Assembly (NCBI GenBank): GCA_913051905.1
Contig: CAJXBY010000073.1
Location: 1-11,421, forward strand
Direction: 5' to 3'
Length of the DNA stretch: 11,421 bases
From: an uncultured Gammaproteobacteria bacterium
GTDB taxonomy: Bacteria; Pseudomonadota; Gammaproteobacteria; Arenicellales; UBA868
The position numbers were made by a program, and so were the translations under genes. How positions within the stretch are numbered: position 1 is the stretch's first letter; every line of letters begins with the position of its first letter. The notes below the pieces were generated by a model. That model searched no databases. It saw nothing but the letters and a program-made list of their open reading frames with translations, and was not told where the DNA came from. This document shows, piece after piece, positions 1 to 6,926 of this stretch.

Positions 1-49
1 GATGGCCTTCCGAAACAGACTCAGAAGTAAACAGAAAACGGCGTGGCAT
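1..49 (-). CDS. metK: S-adenosylmethionine synthetase, N-terminal fragment (cut by window edge)
   Basis: MetK makes S-adenosylmethionine from methionine and ATP in the cytosol. Only the first 16 codons lie in the window. They read MPRRFLFTSESVSEGH, and the FTSESVSEGH block is the near-invariant start of bacterial MetK, where it begins the ATP/methionine-binding N-terminal domain. The ATG at 49-47 is preceded by an excellent Shine-Dalgarno sequence, AAGGAGG at 60-54, four bases upstream. The gene lies 231 bases downstream of ileS on the same strand and probably has its own promoter. The identification rests on a short but highly characteristic peptide; the rest of the gene is outside the window. 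Confidence 0.88.
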   Translation of the reverse strand, partial: MPRRFLFTSESVSEGH

Positions 50-91
50 GGGGCCTCCTTTGGGGCTGATCAATTCTTGTCCGAAAACAAA

Positions 92-107
92 CCGAGCGAT
101 TTTATCA
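92..107 (-). promoter_or_regulatory. Candidate extended -10 promoter for metK
   Basis: Read on the minus strand, TGATAAAAT at 107-99 matches an extended -10 element (TG, one base, then TAAAAT, five of six to consensus). Transcription would start near position 92, giving a leader of about 43 bases before the metK ATG. No good -35 hexamer sits at 16-18 bases; the nearest, TTGGAC, is only 13 bases away, so recognition would lean on the extended -10. The other bases between ileS and metK (108-280) show no gene, no convincing terminator with a U-run, and no SAM riboswitch that I recognise. Confidence 0.4.
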
Positions 108-280
108 GACCCCCCCAGTCCAAGGTCATCAGGCTGGTGGTCCGGCCGCGGTTTTAGTACATCTTCAGAACCTCAACTGCCGCCAACTTGCAGTCCGCGC
201 ACGGCTGGGCTATTTCCCAAGTGAGAAGGCTGTTCAAATTGGTCGGGACCGAATGTCACGGGCCACCTAAAACAACTGGG

Positions 281-3200
281 TCAGCTCTTTGAGAGTTCGA
301 TATGCCAATGGTTGTCATCCAGCTTGTGTTCGGCCATGTGCAGTGCGCCGCCCCGGTCGTCGATCCATTTCAGTGTCAGCGTCTCGTTCATGATCCAGTC
401 CCGGTATGCTGTCAGGGTTTTTTCGATACCCGCAGACCCCGAGACGTGCAGCTGGATTCGATCTGAGACCTCAAGTCCTGCCATCTTTCGGGCGTCTTGA
501 ACACTACGGACTATCTCGCGGGCCAAGCCTTCTTCTCTTAACGCCGGTGTGAGCTGGGTGTCCAGCGCCACGAGGAAACCCTCGGACTCTGAACTCGAGT
601 AGCCCTCGGCGGATTCGGTTTCGATCAAGATATCCTCGGGCTCGAGAACTATAGTCTCGCTTTCGACCTGGACCTCAATCGCCTCACCCCGCACGTGAGC
701 GCCCGCAACTGCGCTGGCGTCCTTTTTGCCCAGCGCCTCTCGAATTGCAGGAACCCGCTTGCCGAAACGCTTGCCGATCCGCGGCAGATTGGGCTTCACG
801 CGGTAGGCGACGAGCGAAGCATCCGGTGCGATGAACTCCAGCTCTTTTACGTTGAGTTCTTCCAGAATTTGGTCGACGTGGTTTTTAACCGCCGCGGCAT
901 CTTCCTTAGTCGGGACACGCACCAACAGTTGTGCAAGAGGCTGGCGAACACGGATCCTGCTGGTTTCGCGGGCGGCGCGGCCCAGACCGACCACTTTCTG
1001 TACCACAGCAAGCGACTCGATCAATTGTTCATCCTGCCACAGCGGGTCCGCCTGAGGCCAGTCGGTCATATGAATACTCATGGGCGCTTGCGGATCGACG
1101 CTTCTGACGAGATTCTGGTATAGCGCTTCGGTGAGGAACGGCATGAAGGGTGCCATCAAGCGGTTCACCATCTCCAGGCACTGATACAGAGTAAGGTACG
1201 CTGAAAGCTTGTCCTCCTCGGCTTCACTCTTCCAGAACCGTCGCCGGTTGCGGCGTACGTACCAGTTGCTGAGTTGATCGACGAAACTCTCGAGTGCCTC
1301 CCCTGCAGCTCGTGCATCGTAACGTTCGAGCGCAGTGGTGACTGTGTTCGTGGTACGGTGAAGAAGGGCGAGGGCCCAGCGGTCGATCTCTGGCCGTTGT
1401 TCTAGAGGAACCTTGGCGGTGACATCTAGCCTGTCCAGGCTGGCATACAGGGTGAAGAAGACATAGGTGTTCCACAGGGTGTTGATGAAGGAACTGGCGA
1501 CGTCGGCGATGATTCCAACTGAGATCCTTTTCTGTACTTCGGGCGCGAGTCGGGCCAGGAAATACCACCTTAAGGGGTCGGCGCCGATGTGGTCAAAAAC
1601 ATCATAGGGGTCGACGATGTTGCCCAGAGATTTGGACATCTTCTTGCCGTCCTTGTCGACGATATGGCTTAAGCACACACAGTTCCGGTAGGCGATACTG
1701 TCGGAGACCAGCGTTGCGATCGCATGAAGGCTGTAAAACCAGCCGCGGGTCTGGTCTATTGCTTCGCAGATGTAATCCGCAGGAAAATGCCGATCGAAAG
1801 TCTCCTGATTCTCGAACGGGTAGTGCCACTGTGCGTACGACATGGCGCCGGAATCGAACCAGCAGTCAATAACCTCGGGGACGCGGTGGTAGCTGCGCCC
1901 GTTGTCCGGATGTGTGAAGACGATCCCATCTACAGCCGGTCGGTGCAGGTCCAGGTCTTGCAAGGTATGCCCGCAGAGGGACTCCAGTTCTGCCAGGGAA
2001 CCAACGCAGATGAAATCGCCTTCTCCGTCTGTCCAGACCGGCAGGGGCGTGCCCCAGAAGCGTTCGCGCGAAAGCGCCCAGTCTATATTGTGCTCTAGCC
2101 AGTTGCCGAACCTCCCGTCGCGAATAGAATCCGGGACCCAGTTGATGGTTCGGTTCAACTCGACCATGCGATCGCGTACGGCGGTGGTCCGGATGTACCA
2201 GGCGTGTTTTGCGTAGTAGATCAGCGGGTCACCCGTCCGCCAGCCGAACGGGTAATTGTGTAAGTGGGTCTCGCTCCTGAACAGAAGACCATTTTTATTC
2301 AGCAGGTCAACGATGACGGGATCAGCATCCTTGAAAAACAGTCCAGCGAGGGGTGTAACCTCCGCTTTAAAACAACCGTCAAGGCCCACTCCGTGGACGA
2401 CCGGAAGCTGATTTCTTTGTCCCAATTCAAGATCGTCTACACCATAAGCCGGTGCCACGTGAACAATGCCGGTCCCGTCCTCTGTGCTGACAAATTCCCC
2501 GGCGTGAACCCGACAGATTTCGCCCTCTGCAGCTAGGTAGTCAAAAAGACGCTGATAACGAATGCCGACAAGATCCAGTCCTTTGACCTGACGGATGATC
2601 CGATAGTCTCCTTCGCCAAGTACGGAGTCGAGCAACGACTTCGCTAGAACCAGTGTCTCGCCATGGTAATCCACATAGACGTAATCAATGTCCGGGCCAA
2701 CGGCCAGCGCCAGGTTGGAGGGTAATGTCCAGGGTGTGGTCGTCCAGACGAGAAAAGACGTGTTGCTGTCATCTGTGAAACGAAAACGTAGGGTCACAGA
2801 AGGATCTTCAACTTCCCGATAACCTTGCGCGACTTCATGGGATGACAGGGTCGCACCGATGCGGGGATCGTAGGGCACCACTTTGTAGTCCTGATAGATC
2901 AGCCCCTTGTCCCAGATGATTTTAAGGAGCTGCCACACTGATTCGATGTAGTGGTTGTCCAGGGTGTAATACGCTTTGTCCAGATCGACCCAGAAACCCA
3001 TGCGCTCGGTCATCTTTTCCCAGTCCGCGATATATCGCATGACCGATTCGCGGCAGCGCCGGGTAAATTCAGCGATCCCGACCTGGGTCTCGATCTCCTC
3101 TTTATCGAAGATGCCGAGTTCTTTTTCGATCTCGTGTTCTACCGGTAGACCGTGCGTATCCCAGCCGCCTTTCCGTGGCGCGTGGTAGCCGCGCATGGTC

Positions 3201-3418
3201 TTGAAGCGGGGGTAAATGTCTTTGAAGGTACGGGCCAGTACGTGATGTATGCCAGGGCGCCCATTGGCGGTGGGCGGGCCTTCGTTGAAGGTAAACAGAG
3301 GTCGGTCCCGGCTCTGCGCCAGGGTCAGATCGAACACCTGGTTTTCTCGCCAGAACTCGAGAATTTCGGCTTCCAGGGCCGGTCCGTCGTAACGACCCGA
3401 TATCGTTTTGAAGCTCAT
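281..3418 (-). CDS. ileS: Isoleucyl-tRNA synthetase, type 2 (IleS2), with GIHH signature motif
   Basis: Charges tRNA-Ile with isoleucine in the cytosol and hydrolyses misactivated valine. Numbered from the ATG at 3418 the protein has 1045 residues, typical of the long eukaryote-like IleS2 class (E. coli IleS is about 940). The class I catalytic fold carries a first signature reading GIHH at residues 56-59, in PPTANGRPGIHHV, where most synthetases have HIGH. GGWDTHGLP follows. The CP1 editing domain shows TTTPWTLPSN near 226 and GTGIVHVAPAYG near 315. The second signature KMSKS is intact near 593. The C-terminal third is the helical anticodon-binding region. Start choice: an in-frame ATG at 3439 would add seven residues but has only a poorly spaced GGGG before it, while the ATG at 3418 has GAGG with eight bases of spacing. 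A T-box leader precedes the gene. The usual ribF and lspA neighbours are absent, which hints at transfer. Confidence 0.95.
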   Translation of the reverse strand: MSFKTISGRYDGPALEAEILEFWRENQVFDLTLAQSRDRPLFTFNEGPPTANGRPGIHHVLARTFKDIYPRFKTMRGYHAPRKGGWDTHGLPVEHEIEKELGIFDKEEIETQVGIAEFTRRCRESVMRYIADWEKMTERMGFWVDLDKAYYTLDNHYIESVWQLLKIIWDKGLIYQDYKVVPYDPRIGATLSSHEVAQGYREVEDPSVTLRFRFTDDSNTSFLVWTTTPWTLPSNLALAVGPDIDYVYVDYHGETLVLAKSLLDSVLGEGDYRIIRQVKGLDLVGIRYQRLFDYLAAEGEICRVHAGEFVSTEDGTGIVHVAPAYGVDDLELGQRNQLPVVHGVGLDGCFKAEVTPLAGLFFKDADPVIVDLLNKNGLLFRSETHLHNYPFGWRTGDPLIYYAKHAWYIRTTAVRDRMVELNRTINWVPDSIRDGRFGNWLEHNIDWALSRERFWGTPLPVWTDGEGDFICVGSLAELESLCGHTLQDLDLHRPAVDGIVFTHPDNGRSYHRVPEVIDCWFDSGAMSYAQWHYPFENQETFDRHFPADYICEAIDQTRGWFYSLHAIATLVSDSIAYRNCVCLSHIVDKDGKKMSKSLGNIVDPYDVFDHIGADPLRWYFLARLAPEVQKRISVGIIADVASSFINTLWNTYVFFTLYASLDRLDVTAKVPLEQRPEIDRWALALLHRTTNTVTTALERYDARAAGEALESFVDQLSNWYVRRNRRRFWKSEAEEDKLSAYLTLYQCLEMVNRLMAPFMPFLTEALYQNLVRSVDPQAPMSIHMTDWPQADPLWQDEQLIESLAVVQKVVGLGRAARETSRIRVRQPLAQLLVRVPTKEDAAAVKNHVDQILEELNVKELEFIAPDASLVAYRVKPNLPRIGKRFGKRVPAIREALGKKDASAVAGAHVRGEAIEVQVESETIVLEPEDILIETESAEGYSSSESEGFLVALDTQLTPALREEGLAREIVRSVQDARKMAGLEVSDRIQLHVSGSAGIEKTLTAYRDWIMNETLTLKWIDDRGGALHMAEHKLDDNHWHIELSKS

Positions 3419-3421
3419 CTT

Positions 3422-3725
3422 TGGTACCTCGATAGCCATAACCCCACGGATGCGGTGACAACCGGCTTTTGGGGCGATTCGAATCTTTCGGGGTGTCGAG
3501 ATTCGCGCGCGGTACCACCCGGCTTCACCGCCAAAATATAGCGGCCTTGGAGGCAGCCTGGTCTGCCCGTGACCCGGTTTCGGGGGTCAGCCGGCTGAGC
3601 CTACCGGATCATTATCGATCTTTGGGTCAGCGGCTCGGGGGTGATTTTCGGTGGATCCCGGCCAGGGATTTCAGCGTCCCCTGGGTCTCTTGTGCGCGAG
3701 ATGGCTCACTTACTCCTCCCCGTCA
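3422..3725 (-). promoter_or_regulatory. T-box riboswitch leader of ileS, tRNA-Ile-sensing, probably translational
   Basis: T-box leaders bind a matching tRNA and raise expression when it is uncharged. Read on the minus strand, Stem I closes with CGGGG (3722-3718) against CCCCG (3640-3636). The specifier loop shows AGTA (3714-3711) opposite GAA followed by AUC (3645-3643) and A; AUC is an isoleucine codon. AUCUCG pairs with CGGGAU. AGAGA (3690-3686) is the AG bulge, topped by a 7-bp stem, CCAGGGG with TCCCTGG, around the distal loop. GAGCC and GGCTC can form a second stem. The antiterminator pairs GCGGT (3531-3527) with ACCGC (3513-3509) and holds the family core GGGTGGTACCGCG (3520-3508). Its TGGT complements the ACCA end of a tRNA with discriminator A, as in tRNA-Ile. 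No U-run terminator follows, so the output is more likely control of ribosome access. The core identification is strong; the exact fold and mechanism are inferred. Confidence 0.88.
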
Positions 3726-3734
3726 CGGCCTGTG

Positions 3735-3768
3735 CTGCCGGACGGTCTGTCTAGACACGGCGCGGCAG
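3735..3768 (-). other. Hairpin at the 5' end of the ileS leader, with a 10-base palindrome in the loop
   Basis: CTGCCG at 3735-3740 is complementary to CGGCAG at 3763-3768, giving a 6-bp stem. The loop contains the perfect palindrome TGTCTAGACA (3748-3757). It lies just after the predicted transcription start and just before T-box Stem I, so it would be the first structure in the leader RNA. It could be an RNA stabiliser or a protein operator in DNA; nothing else in the sequence decides between them. Confidence 0.35.
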
Positions 3769-3779
3769 AACGTGGCGGA

Positions 3780-3808
3780 AATCTAACTGTGCCGGATCCA
3801 AATGGCAA
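3780..3808 (-). promoter_or_regulatory. Sigma70-like promoter for ileS
   Basis: On the minus strand, TTGCCA (3808-3803, five of six to TTGACA) is followed after exactly 17 bases by TAGATT (3785-3780, four of six to TATAAT). Transcription would start near 3773, so the whole T-box and the upstream hairpin would lie in a leader of about 350 bases before the ileS ATG. The fit of position to the T-box start supports the call. Confidence 0.5.
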
Positions 3809-3880
3809 ACGATCGCGCACTCGCTATCTGTGATTACTGCGCCAGCAGGCAGACCGTCCTGGTTGGATGACATTTCCGAC

Positions 3881-3910
3881 CTGACCCGAACTGCCCTGGC
3901 GCAGTATCAT
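3881..3910 (+). promoter_or_regulatory. Weak candidate promoter for the AEC permease gene
   Basis: CTGACC (3881-3886) and TATCAT (3905-3910, five of six to TATAAT) are separated by 18 bases. Transcription would start near 3917, about 42 bases before the preferred ATG at 3959. It would be back to back with the ileS promoter about 70 bases away. The -35 match is only moderate. Confidence 0.3.
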
Positions 3911-3958
3911 TGTTCCAGGTTCCGGGCGGGCAGACCCAGCAGCAGGCAGCGACACACA

Positions 3959-4900
3959 ATGTCCAGTGCAGTGGTAGCAATCGTTGTGCCGATCTTCGGT
4001 GTGGTCATTGTCGGTTATCTGGCGGGTCGCTTCCGGGTGCTGGATCGCAGAGCGGTTCACGGCCTTTCTCTTTACGTCTTCAATCTGGCGATCCCGATTC
4101 TGCTGTTCCGCATGTTGGCGACTACCGATCTGCCGGGAACTCTCCCCTGGCGTTACCTGGTCGGTTATTACGTCTGTGCGCTCGGGTTTTTTGGTGTCTC
4201 ACTGTACATCGCGCGGCTTGGGTTTGGTTACACACCGGGCAAAGCCGGGGTGTTTGCTTTCGGTAGCAGTTATGGGAGTTTCATACCACTCGGCATACCA
4301 CTGATTCTGGCTACCTTTGGCCAGAAGGCGGCAGTTCCCCTGTTCGTTTTAGTCGCCACGCAGGCACTCGTCATGTTTCCGATGATGACTGCGGTCCAGG
4401 CGTCTGCTGATACAGCGGGGCAGAGCGGGTTCGGTCGGCTGAAGGCAGTGCTGAAAGGGATGATTGCCAACCAGTATCTCGCCGGCATCGCACTGGGTGT
4501 TCTGGTCAATCTGAGTGGGGCCCAAGTACCCCTGTTGATCATGGACGTGGTGGCCCTCATCTCCCAATCGGCAGCACCGTGTGCACTGTTTGCTCTGGGT
4601 GCTGCACTGAGCCAATATCGGGTTGCCGGATCCATCGCCTCCTCGATCACCATCTCCGTGTTGAAGACGCTGGTTTTCCCAGCTCTGGTCTGGCTGGTGG
4701 CGGAAGGGTTGCTGGCGTTGGACCCGATGTGGCAGGCGGTGCTGGTGTTAATGGCAGCACTGCCCGTGGGGATCAACACCTACCTTTTCGCAGAACAGTA
4801 CCGTACCGGTGTACCGCTGGCCGCGGGGTCGACGGTCCTCAGCACTGGGTTGTCGATGATCACGATCCCTTTAATCCTGGGGCTGATTGAACTACCGTGA
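3959..4900 (+). CDS. AEC-family permease (auxin efflux carrier-like)
   Basis: Inner-membrane transporter of the auxin efflux carrier family, whose bacterial members usually export small organic acids or other metabolites; the substrate cannot be read from sequence. The 313-residue protein is almost entirely hydrophobic and fits about ten membrane segments. Segment 1 is VVAIVVPIFGVVIVGYLAG near residues 5-23. FNLAIPILLFRMLA near 41 and LPVGINTYLFAEQY near 263 are typical family blocks with helix-breaking Pro/Gly. The frame is open back to an ATG at 3830, but the extra 43 residues are polar and lack family character, and the ATG at 3959 places segment 1 at the N-terminus as usual. The ribosome site there is weak (AGCAGG, about 10 bases upstream). 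The gene is divergent from ileS and converges on the deacetylase-like gene with 28 bases between stops. Confidence 0.88.
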   Translation: MSSAVVAIVVPIFGVVIVGYLAGRFRVLDRRAVHGLSLYVFNLAIPILLFRMLATTDLPGTLPWRYLVGYYVCALGFFGVSLYIARLGFGYTPGKAGVFAFGSSYGSFIPLGIPLILATFGQKAAVPLFVLVATQALVMFPMMTAVQASADTAGQSGFGRLKAVLKGMIANQYLAGIALGVLVNLSGAQVPLLIMDVVALISQSAAPCALFALGAALSQYRVAGSIASSITISVLKTLVFPALVWLVAEGLLALDPMWQAVLVLMAALPVGINTYLFAEQYRTGVPLAAGSTVLSTGLSMITIPLILGLIELP

Positions 4901-4928
4901 GCAGTTCACTCCGGCTTCACGCAATGGT

Positions 4929-5885
4929 TTATACATCTGGGGACGTTGCTCCTGTCAGGGTGCGAAGATGAGCGCTGACACTGCTGGCAAGAGCATCGAG
5001 ATCGTAACCACCTTCGAGCACGGAGATCAGCCGCCCCGCAGCGTGTTTATCTGCGGCCTCGAGCATGCGCTCGGTCATCCAGGAATAAAACTCTGTAGAG
5101 AGGTTGATTGCCCCGAGCGGATCAGCTTTATGTGCATCGAAACCGGCTGAGATGAGAATCGCGTCAGGAACATACCCGTCAATTGCGGGTAGGATCTTCT
5201 CGACAAACGCCCGTTCGTAATCGTCATTGCCGCTGCCTGCGGACATCGGGCAATTGAGTGTTGTGCCGGTTCCTGCGCCTCTGCCGGTCTCGGAATAAGC
5301 CCCGGTACCAGGGTAGTGGGGATACTGGTGAAGACTGATATAGAAGACTGACGGGTCTTCCTCGAAAGTATGTTGGGTCCCGTTACCATGGTGCACATCC
5401 CAGTCCAGAATCATGATCTTTTCAAGACCGTACCTGTTCTGCAGGTAGCGTGCGGCGATACCGATATTATTGAAGAGACAAAAGCCGAGTGCCGTATCTT
5501 TCTCCGCATGGTGGCCGGGCGGTCGAACCAGTGCAAAGCCGTTGTCAGAATCACCGTCCATCACTTCGTCTACCAACGCGAGAACCCCCCCTGCCGCAAG
5601 CCGCGCGATTTCAAAGGACTGCGGGCTGACTGCGACATCGGGGCTGTCGAGATAAGGTCGCCCCTCATCGCAAGCCAGCTTAGCGCGTTCCAGAAGCGCG
5701 GCGTTATGTATGGTCCGTAGCCATTGGGTTTCACAGGACCGGGTCGATACAGCGCGCAGTCGACCGAACCAGTCCTGCCGGTGTAACCGGGCCAGTGTGG
5801 TCGTCAGCCGGGCTGGTCTTTCGGGGTGACCGGGTCCGGTGTCGTGCTCGGTAAACCGTTCGTCGCTCAGAAAAGCAGTGGTCAT
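4929..5885 (-). CDS. Histone-deacetylase-family amidohydrolase (class II / acetylpolyamine hydrolase-like)
   Basis: Zinc-dependent deacetylase of the arginase/HDAC fold, predicted cytosolic, 318 residues, a full-length single-domain protein. The N-terminal HDTGPGHPERPARL block is typical of class II bacterial members. RPPGHHAE near 121-128 holds the two catalytic histidines. DWDVHHGNGT near 161-170 and SAGFDAH near 246-252 supply the zinc ligands (Asp163, His165, Asp250). EGGYD near 291-295 holds the transition-state tyrosine. All key residues are present, so the enzyme should be active. The natural substrate is unknown: bacterial relatives act on acetylated polyamines, acetyl-lysine or other amides. 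There is no strong ribosome binding site before the ATG at 5885. The gene is divergent from the phosphatase-fold gene, with a 204-base shared upstream region, and neighbouring genes give no clue to function. Confidence 0.92.
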   Translation of the reverse strand: MTTAFLSDERFTEHDTGPGHPERPARLTTTLARLHRQDWFGRLRAVSTRSCETQWLRTIHNAALLERAKLACDEGRPYLDSPDVAVSPQSFEIARLAAGGVLALVDEVMDGDSDNGFALVRPPGHHAEKDTALGFCLFNNIGIAARYLQNRYGLEKIMILDWDVHHGNGTQHTFEEDPSVFYISLHQYPHYPGTGAYSETGRGAGTGTTLNCPMSAGSGNDDYERAFVEKILPAIDGYVPDAILISAGFDAHKADPLGAINLSTEFYSWMTERMLEAADKHAAGRLISVLEGGYDLDALASSVSAHLRTLTGATSPDV

Positions 5886-6089
5886 TCAGGCAGGTATCCA
5901 GGGGTGAAGCGCATTAAAATCTCGGCCCATTATGATCGATCAAGGTTTCATCATGCTATACACGAGGATGACCGGGGTGTCGGAACCCGTTCAAGACCCA
6001 AGGGCCCCCAATAGAATCCGCCGGTCTGGAACTGGAGTGACTCTCGCGGCTGGTCGGTCGGCCAACTCAAAGGAACCCAGGCACAGAAA
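5886..6089. promoter_or_regulatory. Shared divergent promoter region with a 10-base palindrome
   Basis: This gap carries the start regions of the deacetylase-like gene (minus) and the phosphatase-fold gene (plus). It includes AT-rich stretches that could serve as -10 elements, such as CATAAT on the minus strand near 5930 and TATACA on the plus strand near 5957, but no well-spaced -35 partner stands out. The perfect palindrome TGATCGATCA lies at 5933-5942 and could be an operator. No coding sequence is evident. Confidence 0.3.
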
Positions 6090-6896
6090 GTGACCGGGCT
6101 GCAGATCATTGCTGCAACGGCCGGTGTGTTCGGTGTTTATCTTTTGCTGTTCCGCTACTGGCCGCTGCCGGCTAAAAATGGAAAGGGTATTCGTGGCAAG
6201 ACGCTGCCTGCCGCTGCTAGGAACCGCAGCTTTACAGTGGGGACCTACAACATTCACCGATCACGCGGTATCGACGGCAAGCGGAATCTTCAACGGATCG
6301 GCGAGGTCATCGCGGGTTGCGACATGGTCGGCTTGCAGGAGGTAGAAGGGTCCACCCTGCGCGGGTTTCGAAACCAGGCCGATCGACTTGCTGAACAGCT
6401 GAGTCTTGGTGTCCACTTTTCCCCCACCCGACAGCGTTGCCTGCTGCCCAACCGAGGCAATGCCTTTCTTACCCGGCTGCCGGTCGAATGCTGGTCAAGT
6501 GAGCCCCTGAGCCCCAACCGCAGCAAGCGTTTTCGAAACCTGACCGTGTATGCGGTCAGGGTCAACGGTGAGCGGGTTCATGTGATCAATACCCATTTGT
6601 CTGAACCCGCTGTGGCAGCGGAACCGCTGGAGCGAGTGCTGGCGGTCTTCAGGCAGTATGACCGGGCCATTCTTCTCGGTGACTTCAATACGATGGCAGG
6701 TCATCCGTCACTGACGCGCCTTCTTGAGAAGGACGCCCAGGATGCCACCGCATTGAGCGGGACGCATTCCGACCGGATAGACTGGATCCTGGTCCGGGGA
6801 CTGCGTATCGACGCTGCGTGGTCTGTGTCTAAAGGTCCGTCGGACCACCCTTTCTATGCCGCCCGGCTCAGTCTCCGCGAGGTTGATCCAGGCTGA
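6090..6896 (+). CDS. Endonuclease/exonuclease/phosphatase-fold protein with N-terminal membrane segment
   Basis: Member of the DNase I-like metal-dependent phosphoesterase superfamily, 268 residues. Residues 4-21 are hydrophobic and look like a membrane anchor or uncleaved signal, followed by a basic linker, so the catalytic domain is probably tethered at the inner membrane. Catalytic blocks appear in family order: TYNIH (Asn54), LQEVEG (Glu84), INTHL (Asn167, His169), LGDFN (Asp198, Asn200), a DRIDWIL block near 228, and PSDH (Asp252, His253). All core residues are intact. The substrate is not determined: relatives cleave nucleic acids, phosphoinositides or other phosphodiesters. The start is GTG at 6090, with AGG about eight bases upstream, and this start retains the whole hydrophobic segment. 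It converges on the LPS kinase-like gene with 13 bases between stops. Confidence 0.88.
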   Translation: MTGLQIIAATAGVFGVYLLLFRYWPLPAKNGKGIRGKTLPAAARNRSFTVGTYNIHRSRGIDGKRNLQRIGEVIAGCDMVGLQEVEGSTLRGFRNQADRLAEQLSLGVHFSPTRQRCLLPNRGNAFLTRLPVECWSSEPLSPNRSKRFRNLTVYAVRVNGERVHVINTHLSEPAVAAEPLERVLAVFRQYDRAILLGDFNTMAGHPSLTRLLEKDAQDATALSGTHSDRIDWILVRGLRIDAAWSVSKGPSDHPFYAARLSLREVDPG

Positions 6897-6903
6897 CAGA
6901 AAA

Positions 6904-6926
6904 CCCGGGTCAGACGGGAAATTTTT
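6904..6926 (+). terminator. Weak candidate terminator after the phosphatase-fold gene
   Basis: CCCG (6904-6907) can pair with CGGG (6915-6918) across a seven-base loop, followed by AAA and TTTTT (6922-6926). The stem is only four pairs and the T-run does not start directly at its foot, so termination would be weak. It overlaps the 3' end of the opposing kinase gene. Confidence 0.2.

Noticed and set aside
110..116. Run of seven C (seven G on the metK strand) near the metK promoter, considered as a phase-variable tract
   Set aside because: Seven bases is short for slippage, and metK is an essential housekeeping gene for which phase variation is unlikely.
154..255. Short minus-strand frame between ileS and metK ending in AAVEVLKMY
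   Set aside because: There is no ATG near its beginning, no good ribosome site and no recognised family; a frame of about 34 codons is expected by chance.
50..280. SAM riboswitch upstream of metK
   Set aside because: The likely leader is only about 43 bases and I could not recognise any SAM or SAH riboswitch core.
695..2536. Several plus-strand frames of 90-142 codons opposite ileS
   Set aside because: They lie antisense to a well-conserved synthetase, lack ribosome sites and known motifs, and are explained by codon bias in a GC-rich gene.
3102..3541. Long overlapping frames on both strands across the ileS 5' end and its leader
   Set aside because: They overlap conserved ileS codons or the T-box core, have no recognisable domain, and show Arg/Pro/Ser-rich shadow composition.
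3830..3958. N-terminal extension of the AEC permease frame back to an ATG at 3830
   Set aside because: The 43 added residues are polar and unlike the family. They cover the probable promoter region, and the ATG at 3959 puts the first membrane segment at the N-terminus as expected.
4901..4928. Bidirectional terminator in the gap between the permease and deacetylase-like genes
   Set aside because: No stem of useful length and no T-run are present in the 28 bases.
5981..6010. tRNA-like T-arm sequence (CCCGTTCAAGACC) in the divergent gap
   Set aside because: No acceptor stem, anticodon arm or D arm can be assembled around it.
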